A DNA stretch of 64,000 bases, taken from Janthinobacterium sp. GW456P (GTDB lineage Bacteria > Pseudomonadota > Gammaproteobacteria > Burkholderiales > Burkholderiaceae_D). A model generated the notes under the pieces. That model was not told the origin of the DNA. It did no database searches and saw only the letters and a program-made list of their open reading frames with translations. Position numbers and translations under genes: made by a program. This document shows, in pieces, positions 46,299-55,568 of the stretch. Where the stretch lies: contig NZ_NEHB01000024.1 of assembly GCF_002127655.1 (NCBI RefSeq), positions 1 to 64,000 on the forward strand, written 5' to 3'. The number at the start of each line of letters is the position of its first letter. The first letter of the stretch is position 1.

Positions 46299-46805
46299 TC
46301 AGGCCGATGTCGGCGTTCCTGTCGACAATTGCGTCAAGGCATCGCCGGCGACCCGGCAGATACGCCAGTCCGGCATTACGTCCGCGCCCATGCCCTTGTA
46401 GAAGTTGATCGCGTTTTCATTCCAGTCCAGCACCGACCATTCGAAGCGGCCGCAATCGCGTTCGACTGCCAGTTGCGCCAGCGCCACGAGCATCTGCTTG
46501 CCATAGCCCTTGCCGCGCACCGATTGCTTCACATACAGGTCTTCCAAGTACAGCCCCTTGCGGCACAGGAAGGTGGAAAAGTTGTGGAAGAACAGGGCGA
46601 ACGTCACTACTTCACCATGTTCCTCGCCCACCAGCGCTTCGCACGCGGGGTGCTTGCCGAACAGGCTGTCGTGCAGCATGGATTCCTTGGCGATCATCAT
46701 GTGCTCGAGTTTTTCAAACACGGCCAGTTCATGGATCATGCCGAAGATGGCGGTCACGTCGGATGCGGTCGCGGGACGGATGGCGAGGGAGGAGGAGGTG
46801 CTCAT
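46299..46805 (-). CDS. GNAT family N-acetyltransferase, SSAT-like
   Basis: A 168-residue acetyltransferase. The cofactor region is YLEDLYVKQSVRGKGYGKQML (R-G-K-G-Y-G), and the WSVLDWNENAINFYKGMGADVM segment resembles diamine N-acetyltransferases (SSAT type), so polyamine-like acceptors are possible. I set the start at 46805 (MSTSSSLAIR), preceded by AAAGGCAAC. This ATG overlaps the stop of the DMT exporter gene (ATGA), so the pair is coupled. Confidence 0.88.
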   Translation of the reverse strand: MSTSSSLAIRPATASDVTAIFGMIHELAVFEKLEHMMIAKESMLHDSLFGKHPACEALVGEEHGEVVTFALFFHNFSTFLCRKGLYLEDLYVKQSVRGKGYGKQMLVALAQLAVERDCGRFEWSVLDWNENAINFYKGMGADVMPDWRICRVAGDALTQLSTGTPTSA

Positions 46806-47746
46806 GTTGCCTTTGTTGATGGAGTGGTGGAAAGGGAAGCGATGCTGCTCGTCTTGCGCGCGCCCGACGTCAGGGCCCAGGCTACGCTGGACAAGCACAG
46901 CACCATGCCCGCCCATTCGATGGGGGCGGGCCGGTAGTGTTCGAACTGCACCGACAGCAGCACGGAAATGACGGGCGTGACGACGCCGATATACACGGTC
47001 TTTTGAGTGCCGATGCGCGCGATCAGGGTGAAATACGCGCTGAAGGCGATCACCGAGCCGAAGATGGCCAGGTACAGCAATCCCATCCAGTAACTGGGGC
47101 GCGTGGGCAATTGCCAGGACTGGCCCGTGGCGATGGCCCAGCAGGCCACCATCAAGGTGCCCCACAGCATGGTCCAGGCCATGGTCAGCATCACATTGCC
47201 GGACTGTTCGCGCACTTTCATGACGAGGGCATTGCCCACCGTGCTAGACACGGTGGCCACCAGCGCCAGGATAAAGCCGAGCAGAAAATGGCCGTTGCCG
47301 CCGCCCAGGATATCTTTGAGCGCCGCGCCGATGGACTGGTAAAACAGCAGCACGATGCCGCAGATGGCGACAAACGCCGCGCAGCAGGTGCTCCAGGTGA
47401 TCGGCGTGCCGAAGGCAATGCGGTTGAGCAAGGGCGTCCAGAACACCATCAACGCGAACAGCACGCTGACGAGGGCCGACACCAGGTATTGCTCCGAGCT
47501 GTAAGTGCACACATAGCTGAGGGCAAACGAGGCCAGGCCCTGCAGCAGCATCCATTTTTGCGCGCGCCAGGGCAGGCGCAGGCGGTTGCCGCGCACGGCG
47601 CACCAAGCAAACAGGGTGGCGGAGGCGAGGCCGAAGCGGTAGACCACGGAAACGGCGGGAGCGACATCGCCCAGCTGCAAGGTGATGGCCCAGAAGGTGG
47701 AGCCCCAGATCAGGCAGGCAATGATGAACAGGAGAGGAGAGGACAT
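46802..47746 (-). CDS. DMT family transporter (EamA)
   Basis: An inner-membrane exporter of 314 residues with ten helices in two EamA repeats (about 1-140 and 155-300). Typical text is ACLIWGSTFWAITLQLGDVAPAVSVVYRF at the N-terminus and LYLAIFGSVIAFSAYFTLIARIGTQKTVYIGVVTPVISVLLS in repeat two. Substrates of such exporters are often metabolites or amino acids. It starts at MSSPLLF. The downstream GNAT gene overlaps its stop, suggesting a shared substrate (acetylation and export). Confidence 0.9.
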   Translation of the reverse strand: MSSPLLFIIACLIWGSTFWAITLQLGDVAPAVSVVYRFGLASATLFAWCAVRGNRLRLPWRAQKWMLLQGLASFALSYVCTYSSEQYLVSALVSVLFALMVFWTPLLNRIAFGTPITWSTCCAAFVAICGIVLLFYQSIGAALKDILGGGNGHFLLGFILALVATVSSTVGNALVMKVREQSGNVMLTMAWTMLWGTLMVACWAIATGQSWQLPTRPSYWMGLLYLAIFGSVIAFSAYFTLIARIGTQKTVYIGVVTPVISVLLSVQFEHYRPAPIEWAGMVLCLSSVAWALTSGARKTSSIASLSTTPSTKAT

Positions 47747-47926
47747 CGCGCAAGTATACGGGCATCGCGCAGCGATGGCGAGTGCGGTCGAGCTTGCTCG
47801 ATGTGTTGCCAAGAAACACCAGGCATTGAGCCAGCGCAGTGCTTCTGGAAAATATTGAATTTATGAAAATATTTACATTAATATCAAGTAGCTATTTTCC
47901 GAATTGCATCTTTGAAGGGGACCGCC

Positions 47927-48043
47927 ATGCCAGCCTCACTGCACATCAAAGTATGGAGCGTGCTTGTGTATGTCGTCGTGACTGCTGTGATTGCCATTTG
48001 GCTGCACCCTTCTGCCTTGCTCGCTGCCGGCGCATTCGGCTGA
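47927..48043 (+). CDS. Small membrane protein, 38 residues
   Basis: A single helix (VWSVLVYVVVTAVIAIWLHP) with a short ALLAAGAFG tail. AAGGGG lies six bases upstream of the ATG. It is the only frame with a ribosome site in the gap between the exporter and the glycine-zipper lipoprotein. Function unknown. Confidence 0.5.
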   Translation: MPASLHIKVWSVLVYVVVTAVIAIWLHPSALLAAGAFG

Positions 48044-48064
48044 GCGCATGCGCCGGCAAGCAGA

Positions 48065-48514
48065 TCAGTGGGTGACGCGGGTCTTGCGGCCGTCCGACAG
48101 CAGGCGCACGCGCTCGCCCGGACGGAACAGTTCGTCCGCGTCTTGCACGATGGCGCGCATGTCGCCATTGTCCAGGCGCACGGTGATTTCCAGGCCGGGT
48201 TTGTTGGACGCGTTCGCTTCGATGCTCTTGCCGGCCATGCCGCCGGCAACGGCGCCGAGGATGCTGGCCGCAATGGCGCCCTTGCCGCCCCCGACTGTCG
48301 AGCCGGCCACGCCGCCCAGCGCCGCGCCAGCCAGCACGCCCGTGCCCGTTTCGCCCTTGTCGATGGTTACCTGGCGCACGGATTCAACCGTGCCCATGCG
48401 AACCGATTGTTCATTCTGCGCCTGGCGCGCGTTGTAGACATTTGCCGAGTTCGGTTGTACGGCGCAGCCGGCTAGGGTGGCGAGCAATGCCACGGCAATA
48501 ATTGGTGCTTTCAT
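48065..48514 (-). CDS. Glycine-zipper outer-membrane lipoprotein, SlyB-like
   Basis: A 149-residue lipoprotein: the signal peptide ends in the lipobox LAGC (Cys17), then an alpha-helical glycine zipper GVLAGAALGGVAGSTVGGGKG (about 59-80) and GAVAGGMAGK. The C-terminal part (GLEITVRLDNGDMRAIVQDADELFRPGERVRLL) is the usual small beta domain. SlyB-type proteins stabilise the outer membrane. ATG with AGGGAG upstream. Confidence 0.88.
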   Translation of the reverse strand: MKAPIIAVALLATLAGCAVQPNSANVYNARQAQNEQSVRMGTVESVRQVTIDKGETGTGVLAGAALGGVAGSTVGGGKGAIAASILGAVAGGMAGKSIEANASNKPGLEITVRLDNGDMRAIVQDADELFRPGERVRLLSDGRKTRVTH

Positions 48515-48667
48515 GTAGGACTCCCTTGGACAAAAGTTGGTTGCCGATTGCGTCGACCGGCAGAGGATGACTTATCATAAGGACACTTGTCGCAGATAAC
48601 TAGTTGCGAATAGTAAAAATCTGTTACCGGCCCCGCGTGACCGAGTAGCCCCGTGACCGTCTGCCGC

Positions 48668-49096
48668 TCAATACGCCAGCCGCAGGCGCCGGTATAAAAA
48701 TCCCAGCACGAACAGCGGACCCACCAGCAAAAAGCGCAAGTCGTCGAGAAATGACGGTTTCTTGCCTTCGATTTGGTGGCCGATGAACTGGCCTATCCAG
48801 GCCAGCACGAACAGCGCCAGTGACGCGGGCAAAATGGTCAGCGGCGGCATGAGCAGCAGCAGGCCCAGCATGGCGGCCAGCATCGCCAACATGCCCGCCG
48901 CAAACGGGCGCGACAGCTTATAGTAATAGTATAAGGCCAGGATACTGCCGAGCAGCGCCACGCTGGGATGCACGCTCCACAGCAGCCCCAGCAGGCTGAA
49001 AACGATCAGCGGCACGCACACGATGTGCACCCATTCATTGACGTGGTTGCGGTGGCTTTCGCCATACTGGGCCAGCAGGGTGTCGATGGTGCGCAT
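48668..49096 (-). CDS. DUF962/Mpo1-like membrane protein
   Basis: A 142-residue protein with about four helices. The N-terminus LLAQYGESHRNHVNEWVHIVCVPLIVFS is the family signature (H-x-x-x-N-x-x-x-H-x-x-G/C-x-P). The C-terminal Q-x-I-G-H-x-x-EGKKPSFLDDLRFLLVGP follows the family as well. The yeast homologue Mpo1 is an iron-dependent dioxygenase of 2-hydroxy fatty acids; bacterial members are less studied. I set the start at 49096. It is divergent from the glycosylase. Confidence 0.85.
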   Translation of the reverse strand: MRTIDTLLAQYGESHRNHVNEWVHIVCVPLIVFSLLGLLWSVHPSVALLGSILALYYYYKLSRPFAAGMLAMLAAMLGLLLLMPPLTILPASLALFVLAWIGQFIGHQIEGKKPSFLDDLRFLLVGPLFVLGFLYRRLRLAY

Positions 49097-49191
49097 GGGT
49101 GTCTCTTGTCGAGGGGAGGGTGGTGCGGGAATTCTACACCGTCGCGTGGCCGGGTAAAATGCGCGTTCGTCTTCCCTTCCGGATATCCGAT

Positions 49192-49722
49192 TTGAATCGC
49201 CCTGCCTTCCCGCCAGTCCACGCTGCCGACCCTGCCCACACCCGCAAGCGCTGTTTCGCCCCCGTCGTCGATGCCGGCACGCGCTTGCTGATACTGGGCA
49301 GCCTGCCCGGCGAAAAATCGCTGGCGCACAGCCAGTACTATGCGCACCCGCAAAACAAGTTCTGGATGCTGCTGGGCGAAGTGCTGGGCGTGGATTTGAA
49401 AAGCCTGCCCTATGAAGAGCGTCTGGCATGCTTGCTGGCGCATGGCGTGGGCCTGTGGGACGTGGTGGCGCAGGCGCAGCGCACGGGCAGCCTGGACAGC
49501 AATATCCGCGCCCGCGACGACAACGACCTGGTGGCCCTGGCCGCCAGCCTGCCGCAATTGCACACGATCGCTTTCAATGGCGGCACGGCCGCCAAGCTGG
49601 GCCTCAAGGTGCTGGGTGAGCACGCGCAGCGCTACCGCATCGTCAGCTTGCCGTCGAGCAGCCCGGCGTACACTTTGGCATATGCACAAAAACTAGTGGC
49701 ATGGAAATCATTATCAGAATAA
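49192..49722 (+). CDS. DNA-deoxyinosine glycosylase (UDG superfamily)
   Basis: Removes hypoxanthine (deaminated adenine) from DNA in this family. 176 residues. Catalytic-loop text LLILGSLPGEKSLAHSQYYAHPQNKFW and VGLWDVVAQAQRTGSLDSNI match the family, as does the SLPSSSPAYTLAY end, a leucine/serine loop as in UDG family 6. The start is uncertain: a TTG at 49192 or the ATG at 49159. A TAAAAT (49155-49160) is better read as the -10 box, favouring the TTG. Confidence 0.88.
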   Translation: MNRPAFPPVHAADPAHTRKRCFAPVVDAGTRLLILGSLPGEKSLAHSQYYAHPQNKFWMLLGEVLGVDLKSLPYEERLACLLAHGVGLWDVVAQAQRTGSLDSNIRARDDNDLVALAASLPQLHTIAFNGGTAAKLGLKVLGEHAQRYRIVSLPSSSPAYTLAYAQKLVAWKSLSE

Positions 49723-49813
49723 ATTATCTGCAGTATCTGACTGGTGTTTTTTTTTGCGAATTAAGAGATTATAATAAATTTACATTAAATTATTTTCATG
49801 CGAGGAATATTTC

Positions 49814-50578
49814 ATGTCGGAAAACGAATCGGCTACTAGTCGACGAGCCGAACAGGCTATAACATTGTTAGACCGGGTGGTGCAATATAGATGGGCTTTG
49901 CTTATTGTCTCTGTTGTGTTGGCAATTGATGATGCCTTGGTGATTTTTTTTAATAACGGAATTGCTAATTTTGATTTGCATCTGTCCAATGTTGCTGAGG
50001 GGGGCAAATTAATCCCTACTGGTGCTTATATAGTTTTTTTGGGCTGTTATGTATTTTTTATGGGTGCCATTTCACCAGTATTCCAAAATATTCTGGAATG
50101 GTTCATGAATCTGATTCGCTACTCAGATGTTTGGTATAAAATATTTGGTCATTCTGGTTCATATAGAGATTACCGTGAAAAGCTAAATTCTGGTTATGTT
50201 ACTTTGTATGATGCGAAAAAGGAAGCTCTGAAGGAAAAAGATAGCTTTTGGATTGGAAGAGTTGAGGCAAGGAAGGATGAGAAAAGAAAGAGCGATAGTG
50301 AAGGGAAGATGCTGTCACAATTGTCGTTCTCATGCACATTTCTATTGTTGGTGAACTTACTGGCAGGGGATAATTCTTTTTCGAGCTTATTGTTAGAGTG
50401 GAATGTAATACAATCAATTATCTGGCATTGGATTGTTGATATTGTTTTTCTGCTGTCTGTTGGTGTTTTGATTTCGCCATGGCTTATATATTTCATGAGA
50501 AACGATGAATATTTTGATTGGATAGAGCATCCAGAAATGGCGGAAAAAAAATTGCGGGAAATGAAAAAGAAGGACTAG
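49814..50578 (+). CDS. AT-rich orphan membrane protein
   Basis: A 254-residue protein of much lower GC than its neighbours (roughly 35-40% by eye), with AT-ending codons throughout. Four hydrophobic segments: about 28-46, 68-88, 166-185 and 205-230. A basic/acidic soluble loop of about 75 residues (YRDYREKLNSG, KDEKRKSD) lies between the second and third. I do not recognise it. The start is 5' of a purine-rich ribosome site (GAGG) ten bases upstream. The base composition points to recent horizontal transfer. It is flanked on the right by a 12-bp inverted repeat. Confidence 0.75.
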   Translation: MSENESATSRRAEQAITLLDRVVQYRWALLIVSVVLAIDDALVIFFNNGIANFDLHLSNVAEGGKLIPTGAYIVFLGCYVFFMGAISPVFQNILEWFMNLIRYSDVWYKIFGHSGSYRDYREKLNSGYVTLYDAKKEALKEKDSFWIGRVEARKDEKRKSDSEGKMLSQLSFSCTFLLLVNLLAGDNSFSSLLLEWNVIQSIIWHWIVDIVFLLSVGVLISPWLIYFMRNDEYFDWIEHPEMAEKKLREMKKKD

Positions 50579-50659
50579 CAGGCATATTTAGAGTGCCTGC
50601 GAATACTGTTTTTTGTGATAAGTGAAGCTCAGAAGTGAGGTCGAAGTTTACATGCTTGC

Positions 50660-50694
50660 TGATCAACCTGCAGCCTTATGTCGCAGGTTGATCA
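50660..50694. repeat. Perfect 12-bp inverted repeat
   Basis: TGATCAACCTGC (50660-50671) and GCAGGTTGATCA (50683-50694) with an 11-base loop, at the right edge of the AT-rich segment. No T tract follows, so a terminator role is doubtful. Confidence 0.7.
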
Positions 50695-50743
50695 CTACGA
50701 AATCTCTAAATCGTAGCTTACTTTGTATGAGGGAAAATCTGTT

Positions 50744-51952
50744 CTAGCTGTGCGCGTAAATTTGTGTTTCCACCGGCTGCCCCTTGGCATCGAATTTCAG
50801 CGCCACGGACAGTTGCGTCACGCCGATGGTGGCCAGCGCGTCGCAGATGTCGTCGACTTCGTCCTGCAGGTCGGCGGCCAGGTCCAGCGGCTTGTCGGCG
50901 TTGTGCAGCAGCTGGCCGCCCGCCGTGCTGACGTTCACGCGCAGCAGCATTTCACCGTGTTCATCGGCCGGGCCGACGACCACCGAGACGTCACCGGCGT
51001 CCACCTTGTTTTCCGCCAGTGCATGGTTGATGCCGGACATCATCTGCAGCATCGCATATTCGCTCATGCCTTGTTCCTTGCCGCCGTGGAACAGGTCCTG
51101 GTAGAGGAAGCTCACTTCCAGCGCGCTGCCGGCTGGCGCCAGGCAGCGTTTCACCAGGTCGCCCACTTCCGTCGTCCACTGCTGGTAGCGGGCCATGCGC
51201 GCGTCGAACCAGGCGTCGAGCGCCGCTTCGTCCTGCGGTTCCGCATAGAAGGGGTCGTCCACGCGCTTCAAGGCAAAGCCCAGCAGGAAGCGCAGTTCGA
51301 CGGCCGTGTCCTGCGGGCCGAAAGCCGTCGCGTTCCAGCCGACGATGCTGCTTTCCAGGCCTGGCGTGGCGACGATCTTCTTGTCCGTCATCGAAGCGTA
51401 CGCGTCGCGCACCATGTCATGCAAATGGCTATACGTGATGCGGTCAATTTCATCGAGGTCGTAGGCATGGCTGATCAGGACCACCTTGGCCTTGGCGCTT
51501 TCCAGTTCTGCTTGCTGGAAACTTTTCACCAGCGCTTCGAACGCGTCCTGGTCCTGGAAGCTGTCCGCTTCCTTCAGGCCGCCCGTGCTTTGCACCAGCA
51601 GGGGCACGACGAAGGCGTTGATTTCCATGGCCGGGGCATTCTCGCGGCGGATCACGGAAATGGACGCCGCTTCCTCGATATGGCTGCGCAAATACTGGTA
51701 GGCGCCCACGTCTTCGTACTTGGCGCGCTCGATGGCGTCGTACAGGATTTCATCCTTTTTCTGGTTCAAGGCCTTGCGGATCAGGCGGCCGAATTCGACG
51801 GCTTGCTCGGCCAGCACCGTGCCCTGCGATTCGCTGTCTTCCTGCTCCGCCAGGTTCAGGGCCATCGTGCACAGCATGCGTGTGACGGCTTCATCCTTGT
51901 CTTCAGGCGTGTTGGCGGATTTACGGGGGACAGGGCGCTTATTTTTGGGCAT
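50744..51952 (-). CDS. DUF2863 family protein
   Basis: A cytoplasmic protein of 402 residues, found mainly in Burkholderiales. The N-terminus is basic (MPKNKRPVPRKS), then an acidic helical region (LNLAEQEDSESQG), a long alpha/beta body with the motif NAFVVPLLVQSTGGL, and a C-terminal GPADEHGEMLLRVNVS segment. The function of the family is unknown. I set the start at MPKNKRP (51952). No operon partner. Confidence 0.8.
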   Translation of the reverse strand: MPKNKRPVPRKSANTPEDKDEAVTRMLCTMALNLAEQEDSESQGTVLAEQAVEFGRLIRKALNQKKDEILYDAIERAKYEDVGAYQYLRSHIEEAASISVIRRENAPAMEINAFVVPLLVQSTGGLKEADSFQDQDAFEALVKSFQQAELESAKAKVVLISHAYDLDEIDRITYSHLHDMVRDAYASMTDKKIVATPGLESSIVGWNATAFGPQDTAVELRFLLGFALKRVDDPFYAEPQDEAALDAWFDARMARYQQWTTEVGDLVKRCLAPAGSALEVSFLYQDLFHGGKEQGMSEYAMLQMMSGINHALAENKVDAGDVSVVVGPADEHGEMLLRVNVSTAGGQLLHNADKPLDLAADLQDEVDDICDALATIGVTQLSVALKFDAKGQPVETQIYAHS

Positions 51953-52058
51953 GGCGATCAACAGGTTAAGAAATACGGTTCAGGCAAACGGAAACGGGCG
52001 CCAGGGCTTTGCCGGGCGCCGGGACGGATCATACAGGCGGACGCTACCGCCTGATACC

Positions 52059-52928
52059 TCAATGGTCGGTATCGAACATCTCGTGCAGTTCGTCGAGCAG
52101 GTCGGCGGCTTCTTCCTGCGACAGGCCAAGATGCTGGCAGGCAAGTTCGCCGCCCTTGTCCCACTCGAGCGAGGTACTGTTGCCATGGTAGCGCTGAATG
52201 CCCTTTTCGGCCAGCAGCGACAGGGCGACGAGCGAGCGGATGGCGTCGTCCGTGGACGGGTCCGCCAGCACCGTGTAGTCGTGGTGGTGCAAAATCGCCC
52301 ACGAGACATCGGAGGACAGGCCCCAGTTGCGTGCCAGCAAGCAGCCGATGGCCGCGTGGTTGGTCTGGTGGCGCGCGTCTTCCAGTGCTGTAAAGCAATT
52401 ATGTGCATCGTTGGCCGCCGCCGCGTACGTGTTGACATAGTCGGGGAAGCGGTTCATCAAGAGGGGCACGCCGATATCGCAGAACAGGCCGAAGGTGTGG
52501 GCGATGTCGGGCGGGGCGATGCGCAGCTTGCGCGAGGTAAATACCAGCGCGCGCGCGCGCTTGGCCGACACGTCCCAGAAGTGGGTCAGTTCCACGCCTT
52601 CCGCTTCCAGCGCCTGGCGCGCCAGCAAGCCCGTCATCATGGCGCTGCACTGGTTGATGCCGAGAAAGTTGATGCCTTGCTCGACGGACTTGGCCTTGCG
52701 CGCGGCGCCATAGAACGGCGAATTCGCCAGTTTCAGCAGGGCGCCCGACATGCCGACGTCGTCGGCGATGATGCGCGCGATGCGGCGCGGCGACGGGTCT
52801 TGTTCGGCCAGTTCGCGCTGCAAGTCGACCAGCAGGCTGGGACGCGGCGGGATACGGATGGAACGCATCAGGGCGTCAACCGGATCTTCCTGCACTACCT
52901 GCTTTTGCGCTGCCGCTCTCATCATCAC
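52059..52928 (-). CDS. HDOD domain protein
   Basis: A cytoplasmic protein of 289 residues. The HDOD region begins with PPRPSLLVDLQRELAEQDPSPRRIARIIADDVGMSGALLKLANSPFYG (about 27-74) and continues through SVEQGINFLGINQC. HDOD domains are HD-like and non-catalytic, and are used in signalling or surface motility. No extra output domain is present. Three in-frame ATGs lie at the start. It follows DUF2863's promoter side on the same strand with 106 bases between. Confidence 0.87.
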   Translation of the reverse strand: MMMRAAAQKQVVQEDPVDALMRSIRIPPRPSLLVDLQRELAEQDPSPRRIARIIADDVGMSGALLKLANSPFYGAARKAKSVEQGINFLGINQCSAMMTGLLARQALEAEGVELTHFWDVSAKRARALVFTSRKLRIAPPDIAHTFGLFCDIGVPLLMNRFPDYVNTYAAAANDAHNCFTALEDARHQTNHAAIGCLLARNWGLSSDVSWAILHHHDYTVLADPSTDDAIRSLVALSLLAEKGIQRYHGNSTSLEWDKGGELACQHLGLSQEEAADLLDELHEMFDTDH

Positions 52929-53135
52929 GCTTTCATCATCATTTTTGTGCCCGGTGCTTATTCTGTGCGCGCTGCCGCTGCCCGCTTCATGAGCGTCTGG
53001 CGCAGTGCCCGACGATTATCGCTGTTTATGGGCAGCAATAGTTCACATCTGCAATATATTGTCGCAAAAATCCCTGTTTTGGCCTGCTCCCGTTGCCATT
53101 TCCGTCATGTCATGACACTGTTCACTCAGGAATCC

Positions 53136-53168
53136 ATGATGAAAAAATTAAGTTTTATTTGTTTTTAA
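53136..53168 (+). other. Ten-residue mini-frame, possible gene remnant
   Basis: A ribosome-site-like CAGGA precedes an ATG ATG followed by KKLSFICF and a TAA, like the start of a signal peptide cut short. It lies in the 255-base gap before the alkyladenine glycosylase. It is either a leader peptide or debris. Confidence 0.25.
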
Positions 53169-53215
53169 GGCGGGAGTGAGGCGTGCGGCGAACAGTGCGG
53201 CGATACAATTGCTGG

Positions 53216-53806
53216 ATGAAAAAAATCCTCGCGGGTATCGATTTTGCGGACGATTCCAGCAGCGTGGCGCGCCAGCTGATCGGCGTGACCGTGCTGGTGG
53301 ACGGCGTGGGCGGGCGCATCGTGGAAACGGAAGCATATGACCGGCTGGACCCGGCCTCGCACACGTATGGCGGCATGACGCCGCGCAATGCGGCCATGTT
53401 CGGCCCGCCCGCGCACGCCTATGTCTACCGCTCGTACGGCATTCACTGGTGCTTGAACTTTGTGTGCCGCGAAGCGGGCCATGGCGCGGGCGTGCTGATC
53501 CGCGCCATCGAACCGCTGGCGGGACTCGATACCATGCGCGAACGGCGCGGCGTCGAGGATGTCCGGCTGCTGTGTTCGGGGCCGGGCAAGGTGTGCCAGG
53601 CGCTCGGTGTGAGCCATCTGCAGAACCGGCTGGCGCTCGATGCGCCGCCGTTCATGCTGCTTGCCCGCGAGGACGAGCTTGCCGTACAGGCGGGGCCGCG
53701 TATCGGCATTTCCAGGGCGATGGAGACGCCGTGGCGTTTCGTGCTGGCAGGCTCGCGTTACCTGAGCAAGCCGATGCGCGCACCTGTCATTGCGTCAGCT
53801 CGCTAG
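53216..53806 (+). CDS. 3-methyladenine DNA glycosylase (AAG/MPG type)
   Basis: Excises alkylated purines from DNA. 196 residues. The AAG-fold text is [26 protein letters not shown] (the catalytic glutamate is in the VETEAY stretch), followed by [34 protein letters not shown] and [12 protein letters not shown] -10-like TACAAT lies just upstream. I chose 53216 because upstream codons are leader. Its stop overlaps that of the convergent chemoreceptor. Confidence 0.92.
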   Translation: MKKILAGIDFADDSSSVARQLIGVTVLVDGVGGRIVETEAYDRLDPASHTYGGMTPRNAAMFGPPAHAYVYRSYGIHWCLNFVCREAGHGAGVLIRAIEPLAGLDTMRERRGVEDVRLLCSGPGKVCQALGVSHLQNRLALDAPPFMLLAREDELAVQAGPRIGISRAMETPWRFVLAGSRYLSKPMRAPVIASAR

Positions 53807-55500
53807 CCGCGCCGGCGCCGGGGCGCATCCTTGGCCTTACGCATGCCGGCCATGCCGCGCAGCGGACTATGCAGTGCGCGCCGGTCCTGGGCCGGCGTCC
53901 TGGCGGGGTCTTGAAAGGCGTCGTCGTCCAGGCCGGCGGGCGTGGCCGGCGCGGCTGGATCCAGGGTAAAGACGCTGACCGCCGCCGACAGTTTGACGGC
54001 CTGGTCCTGCAAACTGGCCGCCGCTGCCGCTGCCTGCTCCACCAGGGCCGCATTTTGCTGCGTGACGTCATCCATTTGCGCGACGGCCTGGTTCACTTCC
54101 GTGATGCCCGACGCCTGCTCGGCGCTGGCCTCTTTCACGCGCTGGATGATCTCGTTGACTTGCTGCACCGAGGCCACGATGGCGCCCATGCTGTCGCCCG
54201 CCTGCTGCACGGCCACGCTGCCGCCATCGATGGTGGTGACGGAGGTGGCGATCAGGGTCTTGATTTCCTTGGCCGCCTGCGCCGAGCGCTGCGCCAGGGT
54301 GCGCACTTCCGACGCCACGACGGCAAAGCCCCGGCCTTGTTCGCCCGCGCGCGCCGCCTCCACCGCCGCATTCAGCGCGAGGATATTGGTCTGGAAGGAA
54401 ATACCATCGATCACGCCGATAATATCCACGATCTGGCGCGAATTGGCGCGTATCGTCGCCATCGTCGCCACCGCTTGCTGCATCGATGCTCCCCCTTGCA
54501 CGGCCAGGGTCGACGCTTGTCCCGCCAGCTCGCAAGCCAGCTGGGCATTGTCCGCATTGTGGTTGACGGCTGCCGTCAAGGTTTCCATGGCGCTCGATGT
54601 TTCTTCCAGCGAACTGGCCTGCATTTCCGTGCGCGCCGACAGGTCCAGGTTGCCGGTGGCAATTTCGCGCGAGGCCGTGTCGATCGATTGCACGGCGCCC
54701 ATGATGGTGCGCAAGGTCTGGTTCAGGTGGGCGATGGTCTGGTCCAGCACGCGCGACGTGGCGGCGATTTCATCATTGCCCGGCTTGGAGGCGCCGGCCA
54801 TCAGCTTGCCCGCCGCCAGGTCTTGCACGGCGTCGGCAATGCCGCGGATTTCCACCAGCATGGCACGGCGCACCAGCATGGTCACCACGATGGAGACGAG
54901 GATGGACAGCAGGACCGTCAGCAGCAAGCTCCAGCCCAGGCTGCGGAACTCGGCGCTGGCCGTCGCGTGGGCCTGGCTGCTGAGCGTTGTTTCCAGGGCA
55001 GACAGTTGCGCCAGCTGCGTATTGAACTGGACGAATTGGGTTTCCGCCTTGAGCATGGAGTTGGTGGCGATCGACTGGTCCATCTGCGCCATTTCCATGG
55101 TTTCCAGCACCGCCTTGCGATAGCCGGCCAGGGCCGTGATGGCCGCATCGACCAGTGTGCGCTCGGCGCCCGTGGCCGTGGAACGCAGCGTGCCCAGCTG
55201 GGCGCCGATGGCCGCGTGGCGCGCCTTGATCTGTTGCTCCAGCGCGTCGAGGCGGGCCTTGGCGAAGCTCCCATTCGTCCACGACAGCAACTGGTACATA
55301 TTGCCATGTACGTGCTTGGCCTCGCCTAGTACGTCCGCGGCCGCCTTCAAATGCGTAATGCGCACCCGCACCATGTTTTCCAGCGAGGCATTTTGCCGCA
55401 CCATGCCATACCAGGCACCGGTCGAGCTGAGTATCAGCAACAGCAAGACCAGGGTGGGTGCCAGCAATAATTTTGGTCCGATGCGTAATTGATTGAGCAT
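53803..55500 (-). CDS. Methyl-accepting chemotaxis protein
   Basis: A membrane chemoreceptor of 565 residues. TM1 is about 11-31 ([16 protein letters not shown]), the periplasmic four-helix bundle runs to about 180, TM2 is about 195-215, then a HAMP domain (about 217-265) and a signalling domain with the hairpin tip [47 protein letters not shown] basic tail ([11 protein letters not shown]) ends it instead of an NWETF pentapeptide. The secreted Cache-domain gene lies 68 bases upstream on the same strand. Confidence 0.94.
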   Translation of the reverse strand: MLNQLRIGPKLLLAPTLVLLLLILSSTGAWYGMVRQNASLENMVRVRITHLKAAADVLGEAKHVHGNMYQLLSWTNGSFAKARLDALEQQIKARHAAIGAQLGTLRSTATGAERTLVDAAITALAGYRKAVLETMEMAQMDQSIATNSMLKAETQFVQFNTQLAQLSALETTLSSQAHATASAEFRSLGWSLLLTVLLSILVSIVVTMLVRRAMLVEIRGIADAVQDLAAGKLMAGASKPGNDEIAATSRVLDQTIAHLNQTLRTIMGAVQSIDTASREIATGNLDLSARTEMQASSLEETSSAMETLTAAVNHNADNAQLACELAGQASTLAVQGGASMQQAVATMATIRANSRQIVDIIGVIDGISFQTNILALNAAVEAARAGEQGRGFAVVASEVRTLAQRSAQAAKEIKTLIATSVTTIDGGSVAVQQAGDSMGAIVASVQQVNEIIQRVKEASAEQASGITEVNQAVAQMDDVTQQNAALVEQAAAAAASLQDQAVKLSAAVSVFTLDPAAPATPAGLDDDAFQDPARTPAQDRRALHSPLRGMAGMRKAKDAPRRRRG

Positions 55501-55568
55501 GCTTGACTCCCGGCGATGGCTGTTCAAACCGCAGGCGGCGCGCGGCGTGCATGCGCGCCGCCCCTGCC

